Positions 33,973-47,296 of a DNA stretch of 64,000 bases are shown in pieces. The notes below the pieces were generated by a model, which saw only the letters and a list, made by a program, of their open reading frames with translations, did no database searches and was not told where the DNA came from. The translations under genes and the position numbers were made by a program. The stretch lies in the NCBI RefSeq assembly GCF_018294505.1, contig NC_057795.1, positions 230,310,643-230,374,642 on the forward strand, read 5' to 3'. Every line of letters starts with the position of its first letter. Positions within the stretch are counted from its first letter, which is position 1. The DNA comes from Triticum aestivum. Its lineage: Eukaryota; Streptophyta; Magnoliopsida; Poales; Poaceae.

Positions 33973-35795
33973 GTGTGGCGAGAGTGTGGAGAGTGCAAAC
34001 CCTAGCGAACAAGCGCTGAGGCTCCAGCTTATATAGTACTCGTGTATACTACTAATATATAGTAGAGTGGTATTCCCCAGGTCCTACCCTAGGGTATAAT
34101 ACTGGGGTATTCATGCTTCATATTGTTTCCCACTCCTATGATATTCCTATCCTAGGAACAAAATGAGGCGGTACTAAGTTTGTGTGTGTGTAAGGAGAAC
34201 GAGACATCGATGGTGTGTGCGGGTAGTTGCGATAGTCGTCGTGCACACACACATAGACATAGACATGCATATCCATATTTACGTAAAATTCCATCTCCAT
34301 CTCCAATCATATTTGTCCAACTGGCACATTATTTACTTTATTAATAACATAAGCAACAATATTTGCGTAAAACATCTCTTGTTTGCGGGCGTCCGGACGG
34401 CTACCACGCCCACTCCTGACCAACCCGAACCCTCTTCCTCACCCACGCGTGCTTCCTGTCTGAAAGGGTCAGTGTCGCATTCATGCCCGGCCAGAGCGGA
34501 CGCGACCTCTCACTGGCACCGGCATTGCAGCAGTGCGCTGGCCAAGAGAGCGCCGCCCACGCCACTCCTTGGTGCACGTGACTGCTTCGCGTTCAAAGGT
34601 CACCACGGCCGGCCACAACATGCATGTAAAAAGTTCTTGGGAGTCCGTGCTATAGTTAGCTGTCCTCCCCCTCCTTATCAATCTCTTCCAGTACTGATAG
34701 TACTCTATAGCACGATCCAGCGACAAGAAGGCGGGAAAGTTATCGTATAGTCAGTTTGCGGTGAGTCGCATGTCGAGCGACCATGTTGGGTGGAGCCGTG
34801 GAGGAGTTTGAGACACAAACGCGATAGACGTGATTATAAACGTTGGTTTTGCTCGATGGCGCGATCCAATGAAGTGAAATGAAACATTGGTTTCTCTCTG
34901 TTTCCATTTTTTCTCCCGAAAATCAGAAACTTTCCGCTCCATTTTCTTTCCTACTCCAAGGTTGCCCCATTACAACATTCCAACAAATACAAAGGAAAAC
35001 TAACACAAATGTTGATGCATCTCAATGATTCACAGATCATAGCCAATATTTACTTCACAACTAAAGACAAAAGTTGTGAGAGTGTGTACAAAAACAACAA
35101 CTGATGGGGTCCCTACGACGTAAACCCTAGACCCTAAACATGATTTAATTTCATGGCTAGGTAGAACCTGTCAAAGGAAAGACGGCTCGCACGCTCGGAT
35201 CATACGATGCTTTTGTGCAGTTCCACTAAAATCTTGCTGAGCATCCGTGTTGGCAAAGATATTGAAGAAGTGTGATTAGAATAATACTACTGGCACTAGT
35301 TCATGAGACATAAACTCATCACAAATAGAGGCCGGTAGAAGTAGAGAAAGATCCACATGGAGATGGAGCTACGTGGGGAGATGGGGCAGTGGAGCAAGCA
35401 GGCTCCAAAATGAAGTTGTACATTGGACATTGAGGTGCAGCTAGAAGGGCGATTGGGAGGTGACATCAGCCCATACCGCGGGGACCCCCGATTGGGACGC
35501 ACCGATAGTGGGTTTTCTCCCTCGCCGCTGTCGACCGCGTCTATGCGGAACATCGTCCCCTTCCCCCAGCGGCGGGATCAGGCCGGATCTGTGACTGGCG
35601 GTGTGGCCACCGTCGTTCTATGCTTGTGAAGAGACCACCCCAAGCAAACAGGCTTGTATCTTAGGCTCCTGCTGGTGTATATATAGTGGAGCGGTTTTCT
35701 TTTCCTCTCCATATCAACCATTTTATATTGTGTACGTGACATTGAAGAGTGAAATCATGGTTGCTTCTGCCGACTAACTTACTATGTGATCTGAC
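33973..35795 (-). repeat. Shortened third copy of the right-arm sequence
   Basis: In the same order and orientation as 16800-19300. It has an end-like block GCAAACCCTAGCGAAC (33999), then unassigned sequence (34060-34800). Next come TTGATGCATCTCAATGATT (35011) matching the complement of 7290, TGTGCAGTTCCACTAAAATC (35216), GTGTGATTAGAATAATA..GGCACTAGTT (35270) and CCCTCGCCG...GTCCCCTTC (35518). It finishes near GCAAACAGGCTTGTATC (35645). No gene is visible; the 188-codon plus frame at 34184 is low-complexity. Confidence 0.5.
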
Positions 35796-38312
35796 TATGG
35801 CACCCCAACTTAGAGAAACAGGAACGCCCTGTATTCCAGCCCAGAGATCGAGGAGAAGTCTTCTGGAATACGGCACTGCTTAGCATAGAACAAAACAGCT
35901 CTTTATTACAATCTATATTGGGTACAAGGGATTACATCGGCACGGCGACACTATGCCTTCCATGGTTTCTCTATGCAAGCAGCAGAACAACACGAAGCGG
36001 CGGAATAACTTCTAGTAGCGAAACAACAACGACGGTGATGAACTCCACTCCGCAGGGACTCTGACTGGAACGCTTATCCTAGCTCACAAACAGGGAATCC
36101 ACGGCAAACAAGCAATCAAATTCGGCATGACCTACAAAATGGCATGACATGCCAGGTCAGTACATTGAATGTACTTGCAAGGTCACAGCAACCAAAAGCA
36201 ATCAAAACAAACAACAACATGGCAATTATAGGTTAACAAGGATTAACATGATAACATTAGAACAACATGGCATGAACAACGTGATACCGCCAGCACAATA
36301 TGAGCATGGCATGAACATATAAACATGATGATACTAACATGATGACACTATCATGCACCAACTTACTCTACTCGGGGTTACCACGTAACCATCACATGCA
36401 TCACTTACCAACATCGGACATCACACGATCATCTTAGGATCCAATCAAGCTTGGTATACACAATACCATATTAATCAGTCATGACCACAAGGAGCTTGAT
36501 CTTTACCCATGATTCTCGCATAACATCACAAGTATTCAACAACTCGGTATCCTCGATACCACGGTGATCCTCTCATGATCACATAAAGATCAACCAACTT
36601 CTTTCATCATCGAACTGGGTTGTTATTAAGTAGATCATTATTACTACTGTTGACCCATAGTGTGACTAACTACGAACTGGGCCCTTATCCACGGGCGCGG
36701 CTATCGATAGATTTAACACACACTCTACAGAGGTAGCACACTGTACCCACACCATAGAACCCATGGCCTCGCACTCCCATTCGGGTGGACCAACGGCATT
36801 CCAACAAAACCCTCTCGTTGCCATGGCACTCTCCCGACACTCTGATTAACTCCCCTCTGCGCTAAGTCATGGGTGGCGCCGTGCCTACCAAAGGCATCAA
36901 TGGCCACCGTCGTGGCAAAAATCAAACGGTCCCAAACAGGGACAAAAGTGCGCAAACAACTTGGGTACACAAGGCTTATGCCGTCCTACCCCGCCAAGGT
37001 AGCGCCTGCGCATAACCTTCCCTCATTGGAGGCACCGACGAGAGTCATGACAATAGACCGAATCAAGGCCTTCCCATAAAGACAAATGTGGTTGCACTGG
37101 TTAGCTAGCTATGGTGGCACCATGACTCAGCCAACAGTTGGTCAAGTTCAATTAAGTCTGGTTAAACTTGAATGCAACAAGCTGAGCCATATTAAAATGA
37201 CAGGATACAACTACAATGCATGAGCATGATATCAACATAAGCATGGGGTGCAGCATAACTATTAACCAGATCAACAACCATGGATCATATCCAGCTGAGC
37301 ATGGCATAACGACGAGCATGAATATCACAAGTATAACACTACTTATATCATAACATGACCACTATCATCAATAATAAATACCATGCCAGAACACATCAAT
37401 AACATTACCGAGTAAGCACTTAACCAACTAACAGCAGAGGAACAATGCATATCAACGATACTCAGTAAATGACAATAGTCATGCACCGAAGAAAATGACC
37501 AACCCAATGTGTACTACTAGCAAGCATGAACATATGAAAGTAATACTAGCAAGTAGAACATGATAACCAGGTGTATATGAACATAACATGAAAGTAAACA
37601 CAGATCCATATCATAACCGAAACAACGATAGTAGTAGCAAAACCAATAGACAGTTATTAAAGATTCAAGCTGAAAACCAATGCTATTGCATGGCTATCAT
37701 GCTAATGGTGGTTGTGGCTTTTCTGGCGGTGAAGAAGGCTCTGGGAAGAAGTGCGGTGAAGCCGTAAAATGGAACACCAAAAAAGATTCTTTCTCGAAGG
37801 GGGCTGATTAGGGGCAAGGGAATAATGGTGATTTCCAGTATGTCAAACCATAGTGAAAATGATGGGAACAGAACAGGCTCAACGAGATGAAGACATGGGC
37901 GTTGGATTAACCTCAATCGGAGTTACGAGTGAAAAGTTGTGGCCACTCACTTTTTATGCAAGAAATCAACTAAAGCAGTGAACGTTCACAAAATGATCAC
38001 TTCGGCCGGCTGAGCTGAAAAAGAGAAAATGTGTTTTCAAGATTACGCCTTCAGAACAAAGGAGACGTATTTTAAGCTAAAACAGAATGAAAGTGCACTT
38101 TCCAGTTGTGAAGACGTATTCCGAGGAATACGCCTCCACTTATCCAACATGGCAAGGCGGGGCGGGGTGGCTAAGAGGCTTACAGGTGGGGTTCTAAAGC
38201 TCTCTCTCTCTCCTCTCGCTCCTTCTTCCTCCTCCCGACGCGAAGAACAGAGGAGGACAGGGGCGATCGGTCGGCGACGGAAGCGGCTGCTCCGGCGAGC
38301 TACACCAGTCGG
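35796..38312 (-). repeat. LARD 3' LTR, distal part
   Basis: Plus-strand left edge TATGGCACCCCA (TGTGGCACCCCG in the other LTR, so the terminal CA has mutated). Matches 52806-54548 and 62143-62870. Resumes after the nested Gypsy element at 47297. Confidence 0.8.
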
Positions 38313-38785
38313 TGAGGGAGTTCTGGACTAAGGGGTCCTTGGGCGTCCGGGCTATGTGATATGGGTCGGACTAATGGGCCAGGAAGATATGAGATTAAAG
38401 ACCTTTCACCGTGTCCGGACGGGAATCTCCTTTGCGTGAATGGCAAGCTTGGTGTTAGGATCATGCATCTTCCTTTCTCTGTAAACCGACTCTATACAAC
38501 CCTAGATCCCTCCTGTGTCTATATAAACTAGAGGGTTTAGTTCGTAGAGGCAATCACAATCATACAGGCTAGACATCTAGGGTTTAGCCACTATGATCTC
38601 GAGGTAGATCAACTCTTGTAACCCCTATACTCATCAAAGTCAATCAAGCAGGAAGTAGGGTATTACCTCCATTAAGAGGGCCCAAACCTGGGTAAACATC
38701 ATGTCCCCTGCCTCCTGTTACCTTCGGTCCTTAGATGCACAGTTCGAGACCCCCTACCCGAGATCTGCCGGTTTTGACACCGACA
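38313..38785 (+). repeat. 5' LTR of Gypsy copy 2
   Basis: 473 bp, with a TATA box CTATATAAAC at 38519-38528. A different LTR subtype from copy 1: the GGCGTCCGGGCTATGTGATA stretch replaces GTGTCCGGATAGCC. Confidence 0.9.
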
Positions 38786-38804
38786 TTGGTGCTTTCATTG
38801 AGAG
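38786..38804 (+). other. Primer binding site, Gypsy copy 2
   Basis: TTGGTGCTTTCATTGAGAG, identical to copy 1. Confidence 0.7.
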
Positions 38805-38811
38805 TTCCACT

Positions 38812-41310
38812 ATGACGTCGCCAGAAGGCTCGATGGCTCCATCGATCGTCTACAACAATACCGCCTTGAAGGAGACTTTTCTCGCCGGCCAAATCTTTGT
38901 ATTCGGCGGCTTCACACTGCATGCCAACTCGATTGGCCATCTGGAGTGGATCGACAGCTATGCCCCTGGTCAGCAGGTCAGTTTTGGAAATCTGAACTAT
39001 TTCGCTGACATCCAAGGAGACTTGATCTTCCAAGGGTTGGTGACCCCAATCACCGCTCTGGCCTTAGATCCAGAGCGCACCACCACGTCCAAAGATGGGA
39101 GTTTAAAGCCCTCTGGACTCTCTGCGGCTATAGAGCCTAGCACCGGAGAACCGGAGGGGATTGCATCGCTGGCAGGCCTGGAGTCACGCCAGGCTCCCTC
39201 TATCCTCATTGAGCCGGACTCGCCTCCGAACACCAACTCCGAACTCTCAAGATCTGCGTCATATGAGCTTGGCCAAGGAACTTCTCTCCTGCCCTGCTCC
39301 ACGGACTCTCGCTTACCTTTCCAAACCTCATTCTTGAATGAGGCCCTGGACTTAATGCGATCTCTCACCATTGCAGAAGAATCGCTGCCAAACTATGCCC
39401 AGGCCACACTAGGGGCTGAAAGCAGGGAATTTCACGTCCCACCCACCACCCACTTCATAGCCACTGTCCAGGACTTAACCAACACACTCGATTACGCTTC
39501 CGAAGACATCGACGGCATGAACGACGATGTCGGATAAGAGCAAAGCCAGAACCCGACATTTAACGGATGCTGGACGACCACTTCCACATATGACGTGTAC
39601 ATGGTGGACACACCAAAAGAGGATAATGGTGAAGGTGGGAAGGATCCAGTCGAGGAAAAGCCTCCCGTGGCACCACCAAAGGGTTGACGTCAGAGGCGCC
39701 GCTCAAAATTGCGTCGTGAAAAAGACAGCAATACTGGCACCGGAGACAATCATACTCCGAATAACGCCGAAGACCAAGAAGCCCCTATCGAACCAACATC
39801 CGAGCATGATGATTGGGAGGATGGGCAAGTCAACCCCAACGATCCTATTGAGAATGAGGGCTCGGAGGATAGTAACTATTTACCGATATCCGAAGAAGAC
39901 GAGAGCCTCGGCGACGAAGATTTCGTCATGCCAGAGGAACCCCTTGAACAAGAGTGCTTTAAGCATCGACTAATAGCCACTGCAAGAAGCCTGAAAAAGA
40001 AGAAGCAGCAGCTTCAAGCTGATCAAGATCTGCTCAATGACAGAAGGACTAATGTCCTAGCATCCGAGGAATACGGCCTCGCACGCCCAACTAAGAGTTA
40101 CCCGAAGCGCAAGATGCTACCCCAATTCGACGATGAGGCCCCAGAGCCTATACTGCGAACGCGTAACGCTGCCGATGGGCCTGACCGACCACCACGTGGC
40201 CACGACAGAGCGGCAACTCAAGCCGAACACCATCCTGCACCACCCCGGCATAAATGCAGAGAGACATCAGCTGCAGGATACACTTATGACCTACGACATG
40301 ACCTGGCTAATAGAGCCGGTCAGACCAGATGAATCTATGAATTAAGCGGGCGTGCCCCAGCGCGAGAAGGTGGTCATCAGGCCTGGCGCGACAAGCACAC
40401 CCGGGCCAAAAACTCCATACGGACTCCATCCGAACTGTGCCGTGACGTTGCCCGATGCAGAGGCGCCGCACACCCCTTATGCTTCACCGATGAGGTAATG
40501 GAGCACCAGTTCCCAGAAGGGTTTAAACCCATGAACATTGAGTCATACGATAGCACAACAGATCCCACATTATGGATTGAAGACTTTCTTATCCACATTC
40601 ACATGGCTCGTGGTGATGATTTACACACCATCAAATATCTCCCCTAAAGCTCAAGGGACCAACTCGACATTGGTTAAACAGCCTCCCAGAAAACTCTACT
40701 GGAAGCTGGGAAGACTTGGAGGACGCCTTTAGAGACAACTTCCAAGGCACTTATATCCGGCCCCCGGACACTAATGACCTCAGTCACATAGTCCAGTTGC
40801 CTGGAGAGTCAGCCAGAAAATTCTGGACCAAGTTCCTAATCAAGAAGAACGAAATTGTTGATTGTCCGGACACTGAGGCTCTAGCAGCCTTTAAACACAA
40901 CAGTCGCCACGAATGGCTCGCCCGACACCTCGGCCAAGAAAAGCCGAAGTCCATGGCAGCACTCACATCACTCATGACCCGCTTTTGCGCACCAGAGGAT
41001 AGTTGGATAGCCCGTAGCAGCAACAGTACCAGCGACCCTAGCACTTCTGAAACCAGAAACAGAAATGGCAGGCCCTAGCACAACAAAAACAAGCGTCGGA
41101 GCAACACTGACATTGCCGAAGACACAGCGGTCAACGCCGAATTTAGTGGCTCCAAACCCGGTCAGCGGAAGAGGCCATTCAAAAGAAATAAAGACGGTAC
41201 ATCTAGCCTGGACCGAATACTTGATCGACCTTGCCAGATACATGGCACCCCGACAAGCCTGCCAACCATACCAACTGAAGTTGTTGGGTCTTTAAACAAG
41301 CCGGTAGGTT
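38812..41310 (+). pseudogene. gag: gag, Gypsy copy 2 (several stops and a frameshift)
   Basis: Starts at ATG 38812 (MTSPEGSMAPS), aligned with the copy 1 start. One frame continues through stops TAA 39535-39537, TGA 39685-39687 and TGA 40330-40332. It includes GQIFVFGGFTLHANS and the Lys/Arg and acidic stretches, up to the Retrotrans_gag-type domain (FKPMNIESYDSTTDP). Loss of one C near 40646 shifts the frame; the domain continues (RHWLNSL, ARKFWTKF) to a TAG at 41076-41078. A further shift plus a stop falls in the CQIHG...HTN knuckle near 41235-41285. None of these lesions coincides with those of copy 1, so they arose independently. Confidence 0.78.
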
Positions 41311-42088
41311 AAACACCGAGCACACAGGGAAAGGGTCGCCTAGCGAGGATGACGACAAAGAGCCTCGCCCACTGAACACAGGGGGACAGAATAAATTTCC
41401 CCCCGAGGTCAAAACAGTGAACATGATATACGTTACTCACATCCCCAAGAGGGAGCGCAAGCGCACATTAAGGGATGTCTATGCGATAGAGCCAGTCACC
41501 CCAAAATTCAACCCATGGTCAGCATGCCTGATCACTTACGATCGCAGAGACCATCTGACCAGTATCCGTCATGGTGGTTCGGCCGCGTTGGTCCTCGACC
41601 CAATTATTGATGGATTCCACCTTAGGAGAGTCCTCATGGATGGCGGCATCAGTCTTAACCTGCTCTATCAGGTCACAGTCCGGAAAATGGGTATTGACTC
41701 GTCAAGAATCAAGCCCACCAAAACTACCTTCAAAGGAGTAATACTTGGTGTAGAGGCCCGTTGCACGGGCTCAATCACATTGGAAGTCGTCTTTGGTTCG
41801 GAGCACAACTTCCAAAGCGAAGACTTGATCTTCAACATTGTCCCTTTCCACAGTGGCTATCATGCACTGCTCGGACGAACTGCGTTTGCCCGCTTCAATG
41901 CGGTCCCCCACTATGCTTATCTAAAACTCAAGATGCCAGGACCACGCGGTGTTATAACAGTCCATGGAAACATGGATCGCTCCCTTCGTACTAAGGAACA
42001 CACTGCGGCCCTCGCAGCAGAAGTGCAGGTCGGCCTTATCAAGCCAAACTCCACATCGGTAGTCAAGCCCCCGGACCCTGTCAAATGA
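41311..42088 (+). CDS. Retropepsin-like protease region, Gypsy copy 2 (open)
   Basis: Open from the end of the knuckle region to TGA 42086-42088, with no ATG of its own at the left. Carries HIPKRERKRTLRDVYA, the active-site loop VLMDGGISLNLLY and LLGRTAFARFN. The DGG triad is the same as in copy 1, with Ile in place of the following Ser. This is the best preserved coding part of the element, about 80% identical to copy 1 by eye. It would act on its own gag-pro precursor if active. Confidence 0.72.
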
Positions 42089-43373
42089 GTCCGGACTACC
42101 TTCTAAAATGACAGTCCAGCTCGTCAGGAGCTCGATTAGCAATTCGGCCTCTGTCTTAGCCCCAACCGAACTGCGGCGCATGTATCGCGTGCACATAACT
42201 ACGCACTCAAGATACTATTGGCGATGATGGAGGCATATCAAGGATAAAGTCCACAATACGGCTCAACCGTACATGGACCCCCATATCTACCTTTTTCTTA
42301 ACTTCATTTTTTTTCAGGTTCCCTACAACCCACATAACCTTTTTATGGTTCCAAGGGCCCTTTTCCCGGCCCCTTATGAAAACCTACTCATTAATCCTCT
42401 CAAAGGATCACACACACCAAGGCGAAAAGCAGCGCAGATGTATGACAAAGTACCTAAAGGATCTTCAAAGATCACCTCTTCCCCTTTTTAGTACCTGTAC
42501 ACAGCTTTCCCTTTTGCTCGATATGTAAAATAGCCTCGATGCTTATAGCATTATCTGTACAAATACGTTTTGACGTATCAATCAGTCTATAATGGAAACA
42601 GTTTTTCGCCCAACCTATTCGGTACTGGCTTATTTCATAATTTGCATTCCCTCTTTTCTTCCGTCTGATTGTCATGTACACCTCGGCACGACCTAAATCA
42701 CCAGGGGCTCCATTCAGCCACGTACATTTCTTAAAAATAACATCAGTTCGAACACTTTAACAGTACAATTCGGCATCCCAAATCTAGCATTATATGCATC
42801 GGCTCCGAATCATGTCTTGGGTCAATAGTTGGGTTGCCCGACTCCTGTGGTTACTACCTTACGTTCCAATTGTTCGGCTAAGGAAGTAAAGGGAGAACTA
42901 CTTCGATTGTGTTTCTGGTTCATCCGGATAAACACCTCAGTAGAGAAAGCCGAAAACTGACCGTCATGATGCGACGAGAGCTGGTAAGCTATTCGGTGAC
43001 TCAGTATAAATCTCTTGCAATTTTTTTCGTGTCACACGAAGGACCAGTTTTCACCTGGTCAGGCGTCTAGAACATCCAAGTTCGGATAACCGAACAATAC
43101 CAGGGGCTGCACCTGCAATCTTATGGTCAAACTCCTATGGCTAAGTGAGAGTGATAAAGCCGCATAGTCTGATTGCCTGGTTCGCCGCACTAACACCTCC
43201 TTTAAGGACCAAGTCGTTGGGTTAAGTGTGTTTTTGTGCTGTTCCGACCACCCCCATACTATCTACATGAGGTGCTGAAGCCGACGAGTGGCCAACTCTT
43301 AGATTCAAGAAAAATATTATACAAACAACTTGTTTTCATAAATACAAAGTTTGGGCAGCACAGATACATTCAT
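42089..43373. other. Non-coding spacer between convergent genes, copy 2
   Basis: Corresponds to 27546-28757. Holds the 42786-42835 block identical to copy 1 and a GACCGTCATGATG block near 42958 also shared (28315 in copy 1). Confidence 0.6.
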
Positions 43374-46300
43374 TCAAAAATATGTCCTTCGAACACTGGT
43401 CGTCCACAATGCGGGATCCTTCAAGGACGTAGTTGAAATACCCTCCGACGTATGGTGCTCCTTGCCTGCGGGCGGTCCGTCAGTTGCAAGATTGGTGGCA
43501 TTCATCTTAGCCCACTGCACCTTTACACGGGCGAAGGCCATCCGGGCACCTTCGATACAGACTGACCGCTTTATAGCATCAAGCCGTGGGCAGGCATCGA
43601 CTAGCCACTTCACAAGCCCAAAGTAGCTACTGGGTATGGGTTCGGCTGGCCAAAGACATACTATAACCTCCTTCATGGCCAGTTCGGCCACCTTATGTAG
43701 CTCGATCAACTGTTTCAGCTGATTACTGAGGGGCACAGGATGCTCTGGCGCAAGGTACTACGACCAGAACAACTTCTCTATTGAGCTCCCCTCTTCGGCT
43801 TGGAAGAAATCTGCAGCATCAGCAATACTTTGTGGTAGATCCGCAAACGCTCCTGGAGAACTCCAAATGCGTGTCAGTAAGGTGTACTTTCTCCTTACAA
43901 TTTTTCTCTGCATATTAAAGGCCTTACCCGGTGCCATCTGCTTGGCCTCTCGGATCTCCCGACAGGCGCCTTGGGCTTCAACCCGGGCTTCCTTCACACT
44001 TTGGAGTTCTGTAGCAAGTTCAGAGTATCGATCCGACACCTTGCACTCCAAGGACTCACCTTTGCCTATGCATCCGTGAGCTCTTGTTGGACTTCATCCA
44101 AACTCGCTTCATGTTTTTGGCAGGTGGTTCGTTCCTCGTCCGCCTCCTTCCCGGCCTTGGTCAGCATGCTCTTGAGGGCCTTGACCTCAAACGTAATCAT
44201 AAAGCTCAGTTAGATAACAAACTGGAAGTCGTATCATTTCAGATATGCTTCGGTATCGCATACCTTGCTTTTCCTCCAACTTCCTCTTTAGTTTGAACAC
44301 TTCGGTGGCATGCGAGGTTGCCGCTCGCATCAAAGCATGTTCATCAAAAGAGACATATATGTCAGCTCCTGCCAAGCATTATTTGATCCTCTGTTCGGCC
44401 TTCCTTCGCGAATGCCGAACAGAGTCTCACGGGCTACTATCTATACACAAACATTCCTTTTGCAAATAGTCAAATATATATTATATCACATACCTCAAAG
44501 CCTATTAAAAGGCTGGTATAGTCTTCATTCAATCCTCTCTTAGCGGACCGAACCTTTTCAACCACCGTACCCATAAGGGTACGGTGTTCCTCCACAATGG
44601 AAGCACTCTGAAGCGCTTCCACCAGAGTGTATGGCGCCTCCGGATTGATAGAGGATGCCGGAGGAGATGGCGTGCCCCCTTCTCTTGAAGGAGGCTGCTG
44701 GCCCAATTCCGGAGCCGTATGGGTCTCCGGAATAATATTCAGTTGGTGGCCGAGTTGAGCATGGCCCCCGTCGCCAGTCTCCACGGGGGTCGATTACCCC
44801 CTCTCTTCGGCAACAGAGGTATTACCCTCCGGCGCCACCTTCACGGCCTCCTGCACCTCCCCGTGACCTGGAGAGGTTCTTCGCGACAACACTTCGATAT
44901 TGTCCGTAGCAGTGGGTGGAGAGATCTGTGGAGGCGACTCGCTCTCCATTGCGTTTAGCCCTAGCAAGTTCCCAGATGATGATGATCATTGGAGGAGATC
45001 GCGAGCCAGGCTGCAACGCGCAATTCAATATGTCAGAACCATAAGGCATGAAACCAGCTATATGGACAGTGTCTTTGGATACTTACGATCCGGCCAGGGG
45101 CTTCGGCCTACGATGCCACTTGGGGGTGGCATCGGCATCCGATTTGGAATCATCCGAAAGGGAGAGTTTCCCCTTCTTGGACGCCTCCGCATCCAGGTCC
45201 ATGGAAGCTGCCCTTTTCCTCTTTTCCCCTTGAGGGGAGAGTTGCTCTCTTCCTCCTCTTCATCTTTGTCATGAGAGGAGAGAGTCTTGGTGTCTTCAGA
45301 CACGATATCCGAAGTGCCCTTACAGCGGAGGCCACCTCTGGTCTCCTTGATCTTCTTTTTGGCCTTCTTCTCTGGCACCTGATATGGCGTCGGAACCAGT
45401 GTCTTCGTCAACAAAGGGATGGCTGGGTCTTCGGGCAGCGGAGCCGGACATTGGATCCACTCTGCCCTCTTTGTCCAGCCCTGTGGGAGTAATGGAAAGT
45501 TCAATATACTCCTTGGATTTACAAATTAAAAGTTATCATAAAACTTGCGGGAGTGGCCAGATGAGCGCAGTCGAGGCCGCGGTCTTTGTTCGTTTCCGAC
45601 CATGACTTCTGATCCTTGAAAAGCAGCTTCCATATGTGTTTTGTGCATCATGCCGAAGAACGCTGCAGGGTCCGAGGACCGCCTGGGTCGAATTCCCATA
45701 TATACTGAGTCCGGTGTTGGCAGGGGAGATTCTAGCGAAAGAGCATCACTTGGATCACACTCGCAAGACTGGTGTTCTTGTTTATCATACCCTTGATGTG
45801 ACTCTACAGTGTCGTCACCTCGTCGGGCGATGCCCAATCTAGGCCCTTGTTGATCCATGAGGTAAGCCGCATTGGAGGCCTGGATTTGAACTCGAGAGCG
45901 GTGGCCCATGCGGTGTCGCGGGGTTCCATCATATAGAACCACCCCTACTGCCATCCCTTGACAGTCTCCACAAAGGCCCCCTTTGGCCAGGTGACGTTGG
46001 GAAGTTTGCTCACCATGGCGCCACTGCACTCTGCGTGTTGACCTTCAACCACCTTCGGCTTCACATTGAAGACCTTGAGCCATAGGCCGAAGTGAGGAGG
46101 GATGTGGAGGAATGCCTCGCACATGACGATAAACGCCGAAATGGTGAGGAAGGAATTTGGGGCTAGATCATGGAAATCTAGCCCATAGTAAAACATGAGA
46201 CCACGGATGAAAGGATGGAGGCGAAACCCTAGTCCGTGGAGGAAATGGGGAATGAACACTACCCTCTCATTAGGCTCCGGGGTGGGAATGATCTGCTTCT

Positions 46301-46418
46301 TGGCAGGGAGCCGGTGAACTATGTCCGTGGCCAAGTACTCAGCTTCCCGGAGCTCCTTGATATTATCCTCTGTAATAGACGAAGCCATCCACTTGCCCTG
46401 TGCTCCGGATCCGGACAT
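43374..46418 (-). pseudogene. Antisense Transposase_28-domain gene, Gypsy copy 2
   Basis: From ATG 46418 (MSGSGAQGKWMASS) the first exon reads ERVVFIPHFLHGLGF, FYYGLDFHDLAPN and FGLWLKVFNVKPKVV without the frameshift seen in copy 1. It then meets a TAG after KGWQ near 45957; the frame goes on as GWFYMMEPRDTAW. Later parts match copy 1 exons 2-5: PEKKAKKK near 45370, EEHRTLMGTVVEKV near 44580, a coiled coil and SYFGLVKWLVDACP near 43620. A TAG at about 43755 interrupts the last part. Splice junction positions look conserved (for example GATC|GTAAGTATCC near 45083). The broken frame, clear homology and conserved layout show an old gene that decayed after insertion. Confidence 0.68.
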
Positions 46419-46529
46419 GGCTAGGAGTGTTTGGTGGCGGTGGAAAAGATTGGAACTTGGGCACTGGGCTCGAATAGCATATGGGCCGAGGAGGAAGAAG
46501 GAGTGGGTTAAAAAGATGGATCCTTATCT

Positions 46530-46540
46530 CCTTATAAAGG
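46530..46540 (-). promoter_or_regulatory. TATA box of the antisense gene, copy 2
   Basis: CCTTTATAAGG on the minus strand, about 118 bp before the ATG at 46418. Its position is conserved with copy 1. Confidence 0.55.
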
Positions 46541-46957
46541 CTGGATATCAAGCGTCCCCTCAAAAGCCTTAAATCTCTCCTATTCCCAAGGGGACGTGTG
46601 AATGGCACGGTTGGATTACCCAAACCCCTATTGATGAGAATCCCGTGATAACGGGACATGATCCCTGCTTTGACAAGATGTGCCTATGACCGTCCCTCGA
46701 AACACGAAGCGGGGGCTGTAAAACGGTTCAAAATACTAACAAGGCCAGGACATAACGCCTCACCGGAAAAATTGCCAATGGACGTGACTTACTGTATTTT
46801 GAGTATTTTTGTCCTTACATCTTAAGGTTGTAATTATTAAATAGAGCCAAATACAGCTATCACTTGCGGAGGACTGTTTTGGAGTATTCGGAGAAGGAAC
46901 CTGCTTTGCAATGCCGAAGACAATCTGCGAGCCGGATACGTCGTCATTGAAGCCCAG

Positions 46958-46969
46958 TTCAGGGGCTAG
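46958..46969 (+). other. Polypurine tract, copy 2
   Basis: TTCAGGGGCTAG directly before the 3' LTR. Confidence 0.55.
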
Positions 46970-47291
46970 TGAGAGAGTCCTGGACTAAGGGGCCCTCGGG
47001 CGTCCGGGCTATGTGATATGGGCCGGACTAATGGGTCATGAAATTATGAGATTAAAGACCTTTCCCCATGTCCGGACGAGACTCTCCTTTGCATGGATGG
47101 CAAGCTTCGCGTTCGGATCATGCATCTTCCTTTCTCTGTAAACCGACTATGTACAACCCTAGATCCCTCCTGTGTCTATATAAACCAGAGGGTTTAGTTC
47201 GTAGAGGCAATCAAAATCATACAAGCTAGACATCTAGGGTTTAGCCATGACGATCTCAAGGTAGGTCAACTCTTGTAACCCGACACCGACA
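46970..47291 (+). repeat. 3' LTR of Gypsy copy 2 (151-bp deletion)
   Basis: 322 bp. Joins TTGTAACCC directly to GACACCGACA, lacking what is 38625-38775 in the 5' LTR. No other indel separates the two. Confidence 0.9.
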
Positions 47292-47296
47292 GTCGG

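Larger units (their letters stand above)
38313..47291 (+). mobile_element. Non-autonomous Gypsy retrotransposon (Fatima-like), copy 2
   Basis: 8,979 bp, TGAGGGAG to CACCGACA, target duplication GTCGG (38308-38312 and 47292-47296), inserted in the LARD 3' LTR. Same plan as copy 1: sense gag and protease, antisense Transposase_28-type gene, no reverse transcriptase or integrase. The LTRs are 473 and 322 bp; the shorter has a 151-bp deletion. Over the shared part I counted about 28 differences in about 310 bp (9%), so it is several times older than copy 1. Confidence 0.9.

Noticed and set aside
34184..34750. 188-codon plus-strand frame
   Set aside because: Begins in CA/TG low-complexity sequence, has no domain and lies within degenerate repeat.
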